DNA of 64,000 nt. It comes from Marchantia polymorpha subsp. ruderalis. Its lineage: Eukaryota > Streptophyta > Marchantiopsida > Marchantiales > Marchantiaceae. Numbering within the stretch: the stretch's first letter is position 1; each line of letters begins with the position of its first letter. The translations under genes and the position numbers were made by a program. The notes beneath the pieces were generated by a model that saw nothing but the letters and a program-made list of their open reading frames with translations, did no database searches and was not told the origin of the DNA. Positions 10,633 through 24,374 of the stretch are shown in pieces. The stretch spans positions 6,411,501-6,475,500 of the forward strand of contig AP031355.1 of NCBI GenBank assembly GCA_037833965.1, given 5' to 3'.

Positions 10633-13416
10633 AAGCTTTAGTATTCTTCCCACGATCATTGAATACGAAACCTGGGAAGTTGAAGGAGATTTTGGAAAAA
10701 GTTACTGTACTATTAATTTATTCAGTTTTGAACGATTCCATGTGTGTTATTTTTGCCAATCAGTCCATACTGCACAGAGCTGCAATGAGGGGTTGTGTGA
10801 ATTTTGAGAAAATTTTGAGATTACCTCGTGCTTCGACCTACTTGAATGCAGAATATGGCATGCTTTTGTCTCAACTTGTGTCCTGTCTCACTTGTGTTTC
10901 GTGAAGCGGAGATTGCATGTGATGATTTGCTTTTCTGTATGTGAAATGATAAACCCTGCTGCTTCAATACATTTTTAGGATTTGCACTACGCCCCTTGTA
11001 AGTTTTGGTTTTCGTGCGCCTCCATCATTCGGTTACCATGAGACTGTTAAATCATACCAAATTTATCAAATTCAAAAGTACATATTTTTATCAATGGTGG
11101 GTGTGTCATACATATGGTGGTCACATCACCTAAAAAACAGACCTTATGGTTAAGAGTTTGTACAGTTGGATCAATCTCATCATAGTGTCGTATCTAGATG
11201 ACGGTCCTTTGAGAGAAGGTCCGCGAAAAGGAGAGTTGGCCTGTAGGTTCCCTTCTCTTCCCACAGTGAACTTGAGACAAGTGCACAAATTCGCATCAGC
11301 TTTAGAAGACTGATGCGAGGTACTGCAGCTAAATCAGGCATTACAGCTCGAGAACGATATGATGAGGCGACCAACGAGTTACAAATTCTGAAACACTGTT
11401 TTGCGATATTAAATACCTTGTCCTTAGGTCCTAAACATCATTCATGTGAGGCTAGGATTCAGGTCAATATTGATCTGTTTGAAGATAGGGTGGAAAGGGA
11501 TCTTCCACAATTATCAATTGATGTAAGTTAAGGAGAATGTGTGGGAGTGGGAAAATGGAAACACCTCACGTAACGGAGTTATGAAGAGGTCTTCGTCCAA
11601 TGCATTACCACTGGTAGCCTTGCACCTTGTCAAGACAATAAGTATGTATCTGATTGCTTCTTCTAATGATCATACTAGTGGTATTCATCTTGAGATAAGT
11701 AAAAAAATTAGCGGAACACTTGGGACTCAAATCAACCATGTCAGCATTGAAAATTGAAAATAAATATTGATATTATGCACATTCAAACCACAACACAACC
11801 TACATGATTTTCACATGATCATCACGTTACATTAATCCTCGCCTAAATGGTAGTTAGTTTCTGCAACCCCAAATACTCATATAACCCATGATATGGCATG
11901 CTCTTTGGTGGAATTATTATAAGAAGTTCACATCATATAACGCCTCATTGTTTTGACTACTTGTCATCCATAATATTAAATGATCGAATTGACTTCTCTG
12001 ACTGTCATACTCCTCAAATCATCTTTAGATCATCACTATTCATACAATTCACTCTCCTCGTTTATATTAACTTCAACTCAACAGTGTCACTTTTATCTCT
12101 TTCTCATCTATTGGAGATGCTGGTGTCATTCTAAAATTTAAATATTCAAATGCTATACTATAAAATTTCGGGGAAAATAATTGAACAATATCTAGTTAAA
12201 ACAAAAAAAAATTAAAGATGGAAATAAAAATTTTTAGATTGATTATCAGTTGACTATCTAAAGTTGTAATATAGGGAGTTTCAGACCAAAAAGAAATTTT
12301 ACCTCTATCGAAAGTTTATTTTACCCATAGACTTAGGTAATTGCATCCACAAACGTGAGACACCTTAACTAACAAACACCTTATAAATGATTCTATTCTG
12401 GTAAAAGATCTACACATAAAACTGAAAAGTAGTCACTAACTCCACTTGGTTACTATTAAACAGACGTTTGAAAGCCTATGGAAACAAAACGTTGGATTTT
12501 TCCGCTGCCAACGAAACATGTGATGGGTACTTGTCAATTCGGCTCAAATATATGGGCAATTGCCGTTGAGGATATATTTGTATTCTCTGTATCGTTCCAA
12601 TTTAGTAAGATATATGAACAATAAAAAAATATAGTGGGTGAATTAACAAATGCACATTAAAAAATGCGATTCTGGCACTGTACTCATGGAGTTGTGACGC
12701 GGGCCCGAAATCGGAAACTGGGTGGCAACAGCGACGGCGGAATCAGTTGCTCAGGGTATTCGTCCGGCACCTCAGCTAGCGCGCTTCTCGTAGTGAAATC
12801 TGACAGATTTTAGAACACTGGGCAGCAGTAAGAAATTCAATTTTTCCTCAGGCTTCGGAGAATGTGTCACACATGTCGAGCCAAAACCAGTTCATGCCTT
12901 TCTTTCGAGTAAATTCGTTGATTTGCGCTTCTTGTTGGTAGAGGGCCATTACATTCTGAGAGCACAAAGCTTGAGCCTTGGTATGGGCGAGTCGATTACC
13001 TCCATGCGAAACTTTGAATCGTACCGAATTGATATGCAGATGTCGCCTTACTTGCCCTACAGGATGACTGGGTGACATCATTCGTGGATCGGTTCTGGTT
13101 TTGTCTGGCATTATCCAGACTCCAGATGTATGTTGGTCTAGATGAGGAATCTGAAATCGAGGAAGCTTTTGCGTAGGGAAGTCAGCTGGCCTTTGGGTCT
13201 AGAAATTTGAAGTTTACGGAGGTTTAGGGCTTTAGGATAGACATTTCTTTGAGAGCATCTCCATGGTAGTGCAGGCAATAATAAGAGACAATCAGGTGCC
13301 GACGTCAATTGCGAAGCCCGGAGTTGGAGAATTCACCAAATTTCACATCACGGAGGCGATTGTTGGAGTCAATTATTCTATTTAAGACTCTTCAGTGAGC
13401 TTATCAACCTGTAAAG
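10633..13416. other. Spacer between RPS2 and RAD50
   Basis: About 2.8 kb, including the RPS2 3' UTR and the RAD50 5' region. The part from 11.8 to 12.4 kb is AT-rich; 12.7-13.2 kb is more balanced. Only short unassigned ORFs. A telo-box-like GGTTTAGGGC lies at 13223-13232, about 190 bp before the RAD50 start. Confidence 0.5.
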
Positions 13417-16400
13417 ATGAGTGTCGTGGATAAGTTGCTCATCAAGGGCATTCGGAGCTTCAGCCCTGAGAATACTCATGTCATCACCTTCTACAGACCT
13501 CTGACTTTGATCGTGGGACCAAATGGAGCCGGGAAAACTGTAAGAGTTGCAATGTCCAATCAAAGTCCTATGTTCTCTCGTTAACTCTAACCGAGTATTT
13601 TCATCGATAAAATCAGCTAACAGGGGAAGAATTCGAGTTGAATAGAAAATTCGAGACACAATTCTGTCGTAGGATAAATGGAAAGAGTGAAATCGAGTTG
13701 CTAAGACCCAGAAAAAATGTGGAACAAGGCTCTATGTTCCTCAAGTTTACTCCAACGGCTCTCCTTTCTAACGGGGAGAGTTTGAGAGATATGTGCAGTT
13801 TCTTCCTAGTTTATGCTACGGACTGCATTTTTGGCGGGAAAATTGAAATATTGACACATATTCGTGTTCACATTGCAAAGTTGATTTTCGGATAGAAAAC
13901 AACTATACTACAGTTGGTTCCTGAGTCACAGGACTGCGAATTGGGCAATACAGCGGCAGTATACGTTTATCTTGAAAATAGGAGAAATTCTCGGCCCTCT
14001 CAGGAAAATGCAGCCATGTTTGACAATTAAGCTAGCTAAGAAGCTATTGAAGTCTTTTTACTTCGCATTTTTCTTCAAAGGAAAAATTTCCAGTCTTGCA
14101 ATGCGTATGTGGATCAACAGTGAATTGAGTGTGAATGATGATGCTTTTCAGACAATCATTGAGTGCCTCAAGCATGCATGCACTGGGGAGATGCCTCCAA
14201 ATTCCCGATCAGGCCATAGCTTCATACACGATCCGAAGGTGAGCAGCCGTGTACTTCTGAAAACCATGATTCTGCGGCTTTGCTTTATGTTGATATTCGC
14301 TTAGAGTCTTGTCTGTCACACGATTTCATGGACAGGTCGCAGGCGAGACGGAGACGAAAGGTCAAATAAAGCTTAGATTCAAAACTGCAGCCCAAAAAGA
14401 TGTTGTCTGCATTCGTTCATTTCAACTTACTCAGAAAGGAGCGAAGATGGAATTCAAAGCAATAGAAAGCGTTCTGCAGACTATCGATTCCAACACTGGC
14501 GAGGTGCTGATCTCCTTGGACGCACATATGCAGAGTATTTATTTGGTTTTTTCAGCTAGGTTTTATTCTGTTTGAAATGTTTACATTACGTTTCTTAGAT
14601 ATATAGGAATCCTTAGACTAGCTAGATCTCAAATGCAAAGAATTTGAGCAAGATTTTCTGGAACGGAACTGCAGAAGGTGAGCCTCAGTTACAGGTGTGC
14701 GGATATGGACAGAGAAGTTCCAGCTCTGATGGGTGTTTCCAAAGCAGTTCTTGAAAACGTTATTTTTGTGCATCAAGATGATGCAAATTGGCCGCTAGCT
14801 GAAGCCTCTGTTCTGAAGAAGAAGTTCGATGATATTTTCTCTGCGACGAGGTGAATTCAGCCATTTTTCTAATGTCTAGTCTCATTCGTTTCTTGATCCC
14901 TATGTCTAACTTGCATGTCTTTCGCATACATTGAAACGTGTGAATGCGTCTTGACCCTCTTGAGGTTCAAGATCAAGAAAATTTAGTAAGTGTTCCTCTG
15001 AGCGCAAGTTAAGTGTCTTCTTAACATGGCTCAGGTCCTAGGTCATCTTATCTTATCGAATTACTTCATTGTGAACGTGGTGCACACCCAGTTGTAGCGT
15101 CTCTTCCTTCTGAGCTAGCTGTTGGTATAGGTTTTCTAATGATCCCCGGTCAGTTGTTTCGCAACTCTAGAATGCTTGCATTAGTCAATCACAGTAGCAG
15201 CAGATCGATTAATACTTCGAACGTTTGACTTCTGTATTAACTAAATGATTTGGTCCGAAGGTACACGAAAGCACTTGAAGTAATAAAAAAACTTTATAAA
15301 GAACAAAATCAGGAGATCAAAATGTATAAGCTGAAATTGGAAAACCTTCAGACTTTGAAAGATGCAGCTTATAAGGTATGTTTGAATTTTTTTTTCATTC
15401 GTTTAAATTTTGATAATTCTTTATTCAAAATCGTCTTGGAAAACCTAAATGCATGTTCAGATGACAAGTTCATGTATTAAGCGCAAGCTTCCACTAGAAA
15501 TATGTCACACTATGTCGGTTTTGCTGGAAGTCAAGAACCTGCGATGATATCGTAGTGCGGTCTTCATCTCTGCAGCTCAGGGATAGCATAGATCAAGACA
15601 ATCAAAAGGCAGCTCATCTGAGGTCTCAAATAAATGAGTACGAGGGAAAGATACGGGAATCTCAGAAAAAAAGGGAGATGGTAGAGTCCTGCCTTGACCA
15701 GATAAGAGGTCTGCAAAATCAGATTCAAATCAAAGAAGGGAAAAGAGAGACCTTGATGAAACTGAAAGCTCAACAGTTTAAAGATCTCGAGGAGGAAAAT
15801 GAAGGTAAGCAAACCATCTGTTGGGTTATTGATCGAATAGAATCCAAAAGAAATGTGAAGTTTGGGATGATAGTTTATCCGGATGGATACTGTTATCAAA
15901 GGCAGTGGTCGTCTTTAGAAGAGACGAGCATGTTTAAGAGATCTTTTGCAACTCTTGTTTTATATCTCTCGTTAACGTGTACTATCTATGTGAACTCATG
16001 TATACAGATACGGACGAAGAACTCGCAACTTGGCAGGCTCAGTTTCAAGAAAAAGTTGGTCTCCTTAATTTGAAGATCACAAGGCTGGAAAGAGAGTCAA
16101 CTGATATTGACCGTAATATACAATTCATCGTGGACAACTTCAGTAAGGATTGTCAAGTTAAGGGCAAACTGCAGGCGGAGCTTGAGGTGAGATAAGCGTT
16201 TTTCTTTGGTTATAAATACTTCTCCAGTCGGATATATATGAGCCTACTTAACCAATCAAATAACCTCCCAAACTTATGGATCAAGTTGTTACATAACTTT
16301 TCATTCTTTTGTGCTTCGGATTACGCTCAGGCGCACCAACTGCAAAAGAATGAGAGAGACCAGAGTATCCAGGCTCTCTTTACAAAGCACAATCTCGGCC

Positions 16401-19400
16401 GTGTTGGAGCTCTACCTTTAAGCAATGAGGTAGCCGTGAAGCACCTAGAAAGGGCTACAAATCGTTTAGATGAGCTAAGCAGAGACCATGAACAGCAGAA
16501 GGTACCGTATTCCAGTCAGGCATTTTTCGATTATACGATGAGCACCTAATTTTAAATCTATGTTGAATTTGTAATGAGTAGGTCTGCAAAAAGTCAGCCT
16601 TCTGATTTAAGCAGTAACTTCAAGACGTAGGTTCCTCTAATGGATGAAGAGAGTCTAAATGGGTCGGCAAAAGCTCGTTAGAAAAGGGGACCCTGCCGTT
16701 CATTTGACGTAACTCAAACACCATGTCATTGCATTGGTACAGGAAGCAAACACTGTAGAGCTTGGAAAGCTTTGGGCAGCCGTTGAAACAGCTACTATGA
16801 GATACAGTCAAGCAGAAGGCCAGATCAACGCCAAGCGTGATCTCAAGGTGAAAATAGACTGTATTTCGTAGGGTAGGATCTTCCATACTCCACGTCCTAC
16901 TATGTCAAATTATTTAGAAAGTGGCTGTTTGGTCAGCTGGAAATACCTGGTCCAAGTGGAATCTCTGAAACGCTAGAAGCAGGGCCAGATTTCGTCAAAT
17001 TTACCTGTGAAATTAACGTAGGTTGCTAAGAATTTCAAATTTGTAAATACAGGCTGGAAAGATTGAGGAGATGCAAAGACTGGACACTTTGATAAAGAAA
17101 TCAGCTCTTTCTATCTCAAAGAACGATTTGAAACGCTTGGATGAAAACGAGAAGTCCACGGTGAGTTCCTAGAGATGCTTGTATCTTCACGTTCAGTTTG
17201 CTGTCCATTATACACCTATTAGAACTTAGTTGAATTTTCATCTGACTTAGTGACTATCGTACGGCGTGCCTATTCTTTAAAAGTATTCAGCCATTATCTT
17301 GTAAATTTCTCTCTCTTTCATAAGGGTATTATGGATCATATAACCTCTCAAAGTTTATACTATCGAGCATCAGGATCCTGCATTCGGTTCAACTATATTT
17401 TGAAGACCATTCTGTTTTTGAGATCACATTTACTCCTTCGTATTCCTGATACAAGCGTGCGATCTGATCTTGTTTCAGATGAAGGAGATGGAGAAGTGTT
17501 CCCTATTGCTTTCTACAGGAGATTTTGATGCAAGAATATCTGCCAGTAAGAGTGAACTTGCCACTTTAGATGAAAAACTGAAGTCCTTCCAGCGTGAAAA
17601 GGATGGTCTGGCAAGCGAGTCCATGGACAGAATCTATTTGCGAAGCAAGAAGGAAGAATTGAGCAACAAAGAGAGTAGCCTAAGCCAAATGTGTGGCCAT
17701 ACCCCACTTGTGGCAATTTGTTTGATTTGATTGTATGGTGTTGCAGTGACTGCTTTAGCTGCTAGAGAGATAACTTTTGAAAGTAAACCTGCTAATAGCT
17801 GTTGGTGGATTTTGATCCATACTTATGACATGCTGAACTCATGTGGCGATTGATGTGGCATCTATGAAATGTGTAAACTGTGTTTCCAGTTTGGATTGTC
17901 CTCAGTCATTGTGAGGTTCAGTTTGCTGTCATATAACATACCTAGAATTTGTGGAAATTTAACATTCGGATGTGAAAGTGGACTGAAGAGGAGCTTCAGG
18001 CCCATATGTATTTGAATCTGTACAGTATGTTTGAAAGCCGAGTACAGTATTTTGTAGGGTTATATAATATACAATTTCTAATAATGGATGACCCTGTATG
18101 CAGAATGTCTGAACACCAATCAAGATTTAGCAAGGTATTGAAGGGGCGAACTCCCAACTCAAAGAATCTCAAGCAAGAGATTGATTTAGTTCTCAGGTTT
18201 GTTCTCCGTCACTACCTCTGTCGAGATGAGTGAAGGTTGACTGGTGCATGTTTTATTTATTGAGTCGCTTAATCCAAAGTGTGTTAAGGAGCTATAAGCA
18301 GATCTTCTGAAGTAGTGCCCGATTACAGTTTGATCTGTTGAGCTGGTTATGAATAAGTTTGTGTTTATATGTTCGCTACTTCTTTTCCTCAACAGACCTG
18401 TAGACAAAGGATATCTTTAAACGTTGATGAGTGGCTCAAGCTTATTTGGCTAGTGCTGAATGGACCAATATTCATATATCTGGAGGGTAGGGTCGTTCAC
18501 CTGGGAGCACAGTACAAAGTTGTTGTGTTTTATTCAGTCTGTGAAGTTCCAACGTTTCAACGCAATAAGTGGCATTTGTAGTGACAAGGCCTAGCATAGA
18601 CTAGAAATTAACTCTCGTAGTTGGATAATGGGCAGTTCAAGCAAAGCCGTGGTAGCTGATCTCAACAGAAATTCAATGGAAGCTGGAAGGGAGTTGGTAA
18701 AAGTGACGTCAATGCTTCAGGAAGCCGTGAACAATCTTTCAAAGCTTCAGCGTGATAGAGATGGTGAGAAGCCATGAGTGTCAACTGCACCAGTTGTTTG
18801 TCATGCTTTAAAATTGAATTGGTACACTGTTAATCGCACCTACACTTTTAACATCTCTAGTGCGAATCTGTGGGTTTGTCCACGAAGCTAAATTTGACTC
18901 GATTCCTGATATTGCAGGAAAGAAAAGGATGATGGTATCTAGACTTGCCTCCATTCTCCAACAAGACGCAGACGTAGATGCTTTTCCAGTCCAACTTGAA
19001 GATGCGAAAAAGTCGAAGGACACAAAGAAGAGGTAAATTACATTTTTTTCTGAGTTTAGGGCTTGGCTGGGAAATGTGGAGGATTCCGAGATGGTGCCTA
19101 TACTTATTGCTTGCTCTACAACTCGAAAGCACTTAGTGTAATGGCCCTAGCTTTTACTCTCGCTGATGCCTCAGGAAGCAGCAATTTACTAAATGCTATT
19201 GATTCTTCCTTCTGTCAAGGATGTGATACGCTTTGACAATATTATCTCTTTGCGTCCAGTCATCATGATTTGGCAGATGGAATGCGGAGAATGTTTGAGC
19301 CATTCGAGAATGTAGCTCGATCCAATCATTGTTGTCCTTGTTGCGAACGCCCCTTCTCACCAGCAGAGGAGGATGACTTTGTTAAAAAGGTGTGTTTTCA

Positions 19401-22400
19401 TTCGAAGCATCAGCTATTTTTTTAACCCGACGGATTGATTTTTCCAAGAAAGATATTATGAAATTGAAGGAGTTACCTACTCGTGAAGATGAATGAAGAG
19501 TATTGATGGAGAAATCATTGTAACTCTCACTGGTCCACAAGTGGTTTTCGAAGGTGAAAATTGTCATGTTATTGTACACATGTGGTTGGTTCTCCTTGTT
19601 CACGTTGAAAATACACAGTATGATGTCTCACTTGGCATGTATTGTGTACATCTCAGCAAAGGGCTAAGAGCTCGAGCACATCAGATCGCATACGAGAGCT
19701 TCAGTCTCAAGTCACTGTTGCCGAGACCAAGTACAGTCAGCTGGACAAGCTACGTGGGTACTATGATGAATACCAGAAGTTGGTCAGAGATGTCATCCCG
19801 CAGGCCGAAAGGACCGTCGAAGAGTTAACAGAGGAGAAAGAAAGGGTTACTGATCCTCATGACGATGTAATTTCTGGACCTTTTACTTATAAATGTTGCT
19901 GCTGAAGGAGCTGTCTCAAAGAGGGAATCAAATGCTTTGAATTGCTCTTTATTTGTCCTCAGGTAATAACTTTGTAGCAATTTTACGCTAGGCTTTGGAG
20001 TTAGTCGATATGATATTCCTCTCAAAATCCACAAAAATATTCTTAAGCACAGTACAGTGTTTAATACACATAACTTTAAGTGTGATTCTTACTTCCTCGT
20101 ATTGAAACATGGGAGAAATCTGAGGTTGCACATTCAGTCGCTACTATAAACCTTACATCATCCTAGCTTCAAGTTAGGATTTAGGTGGTTTTCCTCTAAT
20201 TTATAATGGAACAAGCGTATCTATTTATATTGCTCTGTCTCGTATTTTCTTACGAAGTAGATATCGCAGTGGAGGTATCTTTTGCACAACGTGCGCATCG
20301 TCAGGTGTTTGTAGTAATCGAGTGTTTTCATTTTTCTGATCAGCTCTTAGGACTTTTAGCGCAAGCCAACTCGGAGTTAGAGGCTGTTGAATGTCTTCGA
20401 GAAACAGTAGACACTGTCGATCGGCTGCACAGTGAAATTACTGATCTTCGCCAGCTAGTAAGGGTTGAAGAGGATAAGCTGGATGCAAGGGCACACGCCC
20501 TCCGTACCATCGACGATGTCAACAAAGACCTACAAAAGCTAGAAGAAAAACGGTACGCTAACTGAGTCTTTGCAACTGACGTGACGTAATTTTTGAGACA
20601 AACCCTTTAATAAATCCTATTCCCAGTTGAACATTGCTAATGTTGACCGACAAATTTGAGGCATTTGCGTAAGGTTTCTAGGTTTGCTTCATCATGCTAT
20701 GCTATTTAATATGAAACACATATCCAGTACCTTTGTAGAAAATTTACTGGGAAAGTATGAGTAGTTAGTCAAGGCGATCTTCTGGTTATTTCATCCTGCT
20801 TCGACTCCGATTATTAGATCGTCATCAGCCCCTCTTTTGTTGCTTGACTTAAGTTGTTGTCGTGTTGCACAGAGATGAAACAAACAAGATATTGGACCGG
20901 TTGAGGGAAGAGCAAAGCCGAGCAAAGGACGAGTACCAACGGTGGAATCTTCGATATCACAATGCTAGAGAAGAGAAGTTGAAGGCAGTGCACAACGTGG
21001 AAACGTTAAACAAGCTGAAAGATGATCGAAGAAAAATGGACGAACAACTGGAAAACATAGAAATGGATATCGAGGTGATGCTTACATTTCACTCACTTGA
21101 TGCTTTTTGCTTCACTTTTTCAGTAGACAATGACTGATATCCAGGTTCAGTTTATCTCCTCAAAGTTCTGGTGAATCGATTTTGACTTTATTCGATGTAG
21201 AGTCCACGTTGATCCTACTGAGTCAGTGGACTGGTCATATCTATCACTTGGAAATTGACGTGGATTGTGTTCGGCTTTAGACTGCTGAAAGGAGTCTGAG
21301 GGGTCTAACAAAGACATGTGTTCCGAAGCATGTAGCTAAGTCCTTTATCTTTTTTTGCCAAGTGAACTTCCAATCAATGTGATCGAATTGATTAGAAATA
21401 GGTGTACAATCATGATACACGTGGATTATGTGAAAGTCGTAACTTTTGTTTTCGGTCTTGCAGATGCTCCAAGACACCTTAGCTCCGCTGTCAAAAGAAA
21501 AGGATAGATTGGCACAAGAACACGAGGCATTCAAAAAGAAAGTTGATACCGAAGATACAGAACGTTCTTGGGAGCTCAGGAAGTTCAAACAGGAAGTCAA
21601 CAATCTACAATCAGTATCATCCCAGATTCTTGCGTGAGTTTGTCATTTCCCAAAACGCTACGTTCAAACTAAGTATAACATAGCTATATCGGATTCTAAT
21701 ATCTTATTGTCTTAAAAATTGGTATCTTATGAGCTTTTATGCTAGAAAAGGTAGACGTTATCGTCTTCAAGAGGAATTTCGAAGACTAAAATATAGACCG
21801 AAGTTGTAGGCCATCAGCTGGACTTTCGTAAATTGTTATATCTTACAATTCCTAGTCACGCACCTAAGCTGTTTCTGTTTCGTTGTGAACTGGTTAGATT
21901 TTTGGCATCTGGAAAAGAGGCAAAGTTCAAGGAAGTCAACGAGAGGCTTGGCAGCTCTAAATCACAACAGGAAAAGGAAGAGAAGAAGAAAGCAGAGGTA
22001 TTGGAAGAACTGAAAAGAAATAAGGAGTACATGGCAGATCATGGTTCCGTGATGAGGAATATCGATGACAACTTGAAATATCGCAAGACAGCAAAAGAAG
22101 TGCAAGAGCTCCAACAGGAGATTGAAGGCTTGGAGGAGCAAATCGTCGCTATTGGTGAAGCATCTGCAATGGAAACAGAGTTAAGGAAAACTGCCGGAGT
22201 TATCCAAAGTTTGTTGTCGCAGGTACATCAATCACATCAAAATTACATTGCTGAGAATCGCGAGAAAGGTCACGGTTCATTTGAAAGTCGTGGATGCATC
22301 AAGCTAGGAAGAAATATAAATTTACTGCATTGACTTTTATTTTTATTCGTGGGCCTCTTATTCTTCCATGGAGAACATTCTTCGTATTAAAACATAATTA

Positions 22401-24374
22401 TTTCTACGTCACTGTATGAAAATGTGCAGCAAAGCCGAAGTCAGGGTACTGTGTCTGCTTATGAAAGCAATGTTTCCAAAAATAAGGCTGACCTGAAGCA
22501 AGTCCAGTACAAAGACATTGACAAACGTTACTGTGCTCAGCTCGTTCAGTTAAAGGTCTGTATCTAAATTCAGCATCTTTGATATAACAGTTGTAACCAA
22601 AAGTCGCTTGCTTGTCACTTCAGTAGAGTCTATAGTTCTGAATTCTATGTGACTTTTATACTCCATTATCATCCAGTAGTTGCCCACAAGCACTAATTTA
22701 TACCGGAGTGCAGAGCAGGCTTAAACGTTGTCTTCTTTATTCTTGGCATGCAGACAACGGAGATGGCCAACAAGGATCTAGACAAATACTATAAAGCGGT
22801 TGACACGTATGATATCTCAACTTTTTAGCGTGTTCATATATTGTTATTCAAAGCGCGATACACGCAGCAATAGAATCTCACATAATATAACTCTGTTTGA
22901 TGTACCGCGTAACATGCAGAGCGGTAATGCGCTTTCATTCACTAAAGATGGAGGAAATCAACAAGATCATAAAGGAACTATGGCAACAGACATATCGTGG
23001 TCAGGATATCGATTACATAGAGATCCGATCAGATTCTGAAGGAGCTGGAACTCGTTCCTACAGCTACAGAGTAAGTCTGCTTTGCTCAACTTTCTTAAGT
23101 GTCTTGTCTTTTTCTTCATCCGACAGTCTAGAGCTGAGTGTCATCTGTACAGGTAGTGATGCGGACTGGAGATGCAGAGCTAGAGATGCGTGGACGTTGC
23201 AGTGCAGGCCAAAAGGTACATCTCCGCTGCAATATACTCGGATCCCTACACAGCTCTCAGGGCATTTACTGAACATTCCATGATGTACCGTACATTTACA
23301 TTTCTACTCTGACTTGCATGATGCGAGTGGATTTGACACATGAGTCACATTTATTATACTTTGGAACAATGTAGAGAACAGCGCTTATTAATATGGCCAA
23401 CAGGTTCATAAAAGTCTATTTTGTTTCAATGAAAATGTAGCTGTCCAAGTAAAGATTTTGATGACAAACGAGGCGAAAGGTTGCTGGAGGCTCTGCGCAG
23501 CTCCAATAGTTGTATATACCCTCATCTACTTGTTTTGTCTTCAGGTACTCGCGTCTTTAATCATCAGGTTAGCTCTATCTGAAACTTTTTGTCTCAATTG
23601 TGGAGTTCTCGCCCTGGACGAACCGACAACCAACCTAGATGGTCCCAACGCCGAGAGTCTTGCATCAGCACTCGTCAGGTTAGAAGCTCGAATATTACTC
23701 TGCACTCCCTTTTACCTTCTACTTCTTTTCCCTGCAGATTTAGTGAGATTATTATAGCTCATACTTGCTTTCAGTCCATCCAGGTGAGACTTTAAGTAGT
23801 TTTCCAGTAAACATCTGCCGTTGCTGGTTTGCACAGGATTATGGAGGACAGAAGAGGTCAGGAAAATTTTCAGCTGATTGTTATAACACACGATGAAAGA
23901 TTCGCTCAACTGATTGGGCAGAGACAACATGCCGAGCGATACTACAGAATTTCCAAAGATGATCAGTGAGTAACTAAGCTGCTTGTCTTGTTCCTTCATT
24001 CTCAGTCGCATTTGGGGAGAAAAAATCGATTGATTATTCATTTTATAAGTATTGGCATTCGTTTTTATTTCACTTGCATTCAATTAGGTTGCATGACCAT
24101 TCTCTATGCTATACAATTTTTGGTAAATAACATTCAGGTATCTAAACCTTACTGTAATGGCACACCTTTCATTTGGTCCTCGTTCCCCGTAGCTTGCATG
24201 GAATACTTGTACTTGATCTTACTACATAAATATATATCTGGCAGGTTGTCACGTAATGTAGTTTTACGGTTCTTTTTTTTCTATCCTATGGGTTATGAAA
24301 ACGTTGTCTAATAAATTCCACTGCATCATTGCAGCCAACATAGTATAATTGAAGCACAAATGATTTTCGACTAG
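13417..24374 (+). CDS. RAD50: DNA repair protein RAD50, 27 exons, complete
   Basis: SMC-like ATPase of the MRE11-RAD50-NBS1 complex, acting in the nucleus on double-strand breaks and telomeres. Exons: 13417-13539, 14152-14238, 14336-14503, 14675-14850, 15261-15375, 15576-15804, 16008-16186, 16331-16501, 16743-16847, 17053-17160, 17479-17690, 18104-18196, 18636-18763, 18918-19032, 19260-19389, 19657-19866, 20344-20552, 20873-21074, 21464-21633, 21898-22222, 22430-22555, 22754-22806, 22920-23070, 23153-23215, 23545-23678, 23837-23965, 24335-24374. All junctions are GT-AG and in phase; total 3951 nt, 1316 residues. Walker A GPNGAGKT (exon 1), Q-loop region [10 protein letters not shown] (exon 4), long coiled coils, zinc hook CPCC (exon 15), signature RGRCSAGQK (exon 24), Walker B with [11 protein letters not shown] (exon 25), and ITHDERF (exon 26) are all present. 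Exons 12-13 rest on weaker coiled-coil similarity. Confidence 0.96.

Noticed and set aside
12848..13111. Minus-strand ORF with faint RNase H-like words
   Set aside because: Only a short stretch (GGNRLAH) resembles the end of RNase H; no catalytic residues seen.
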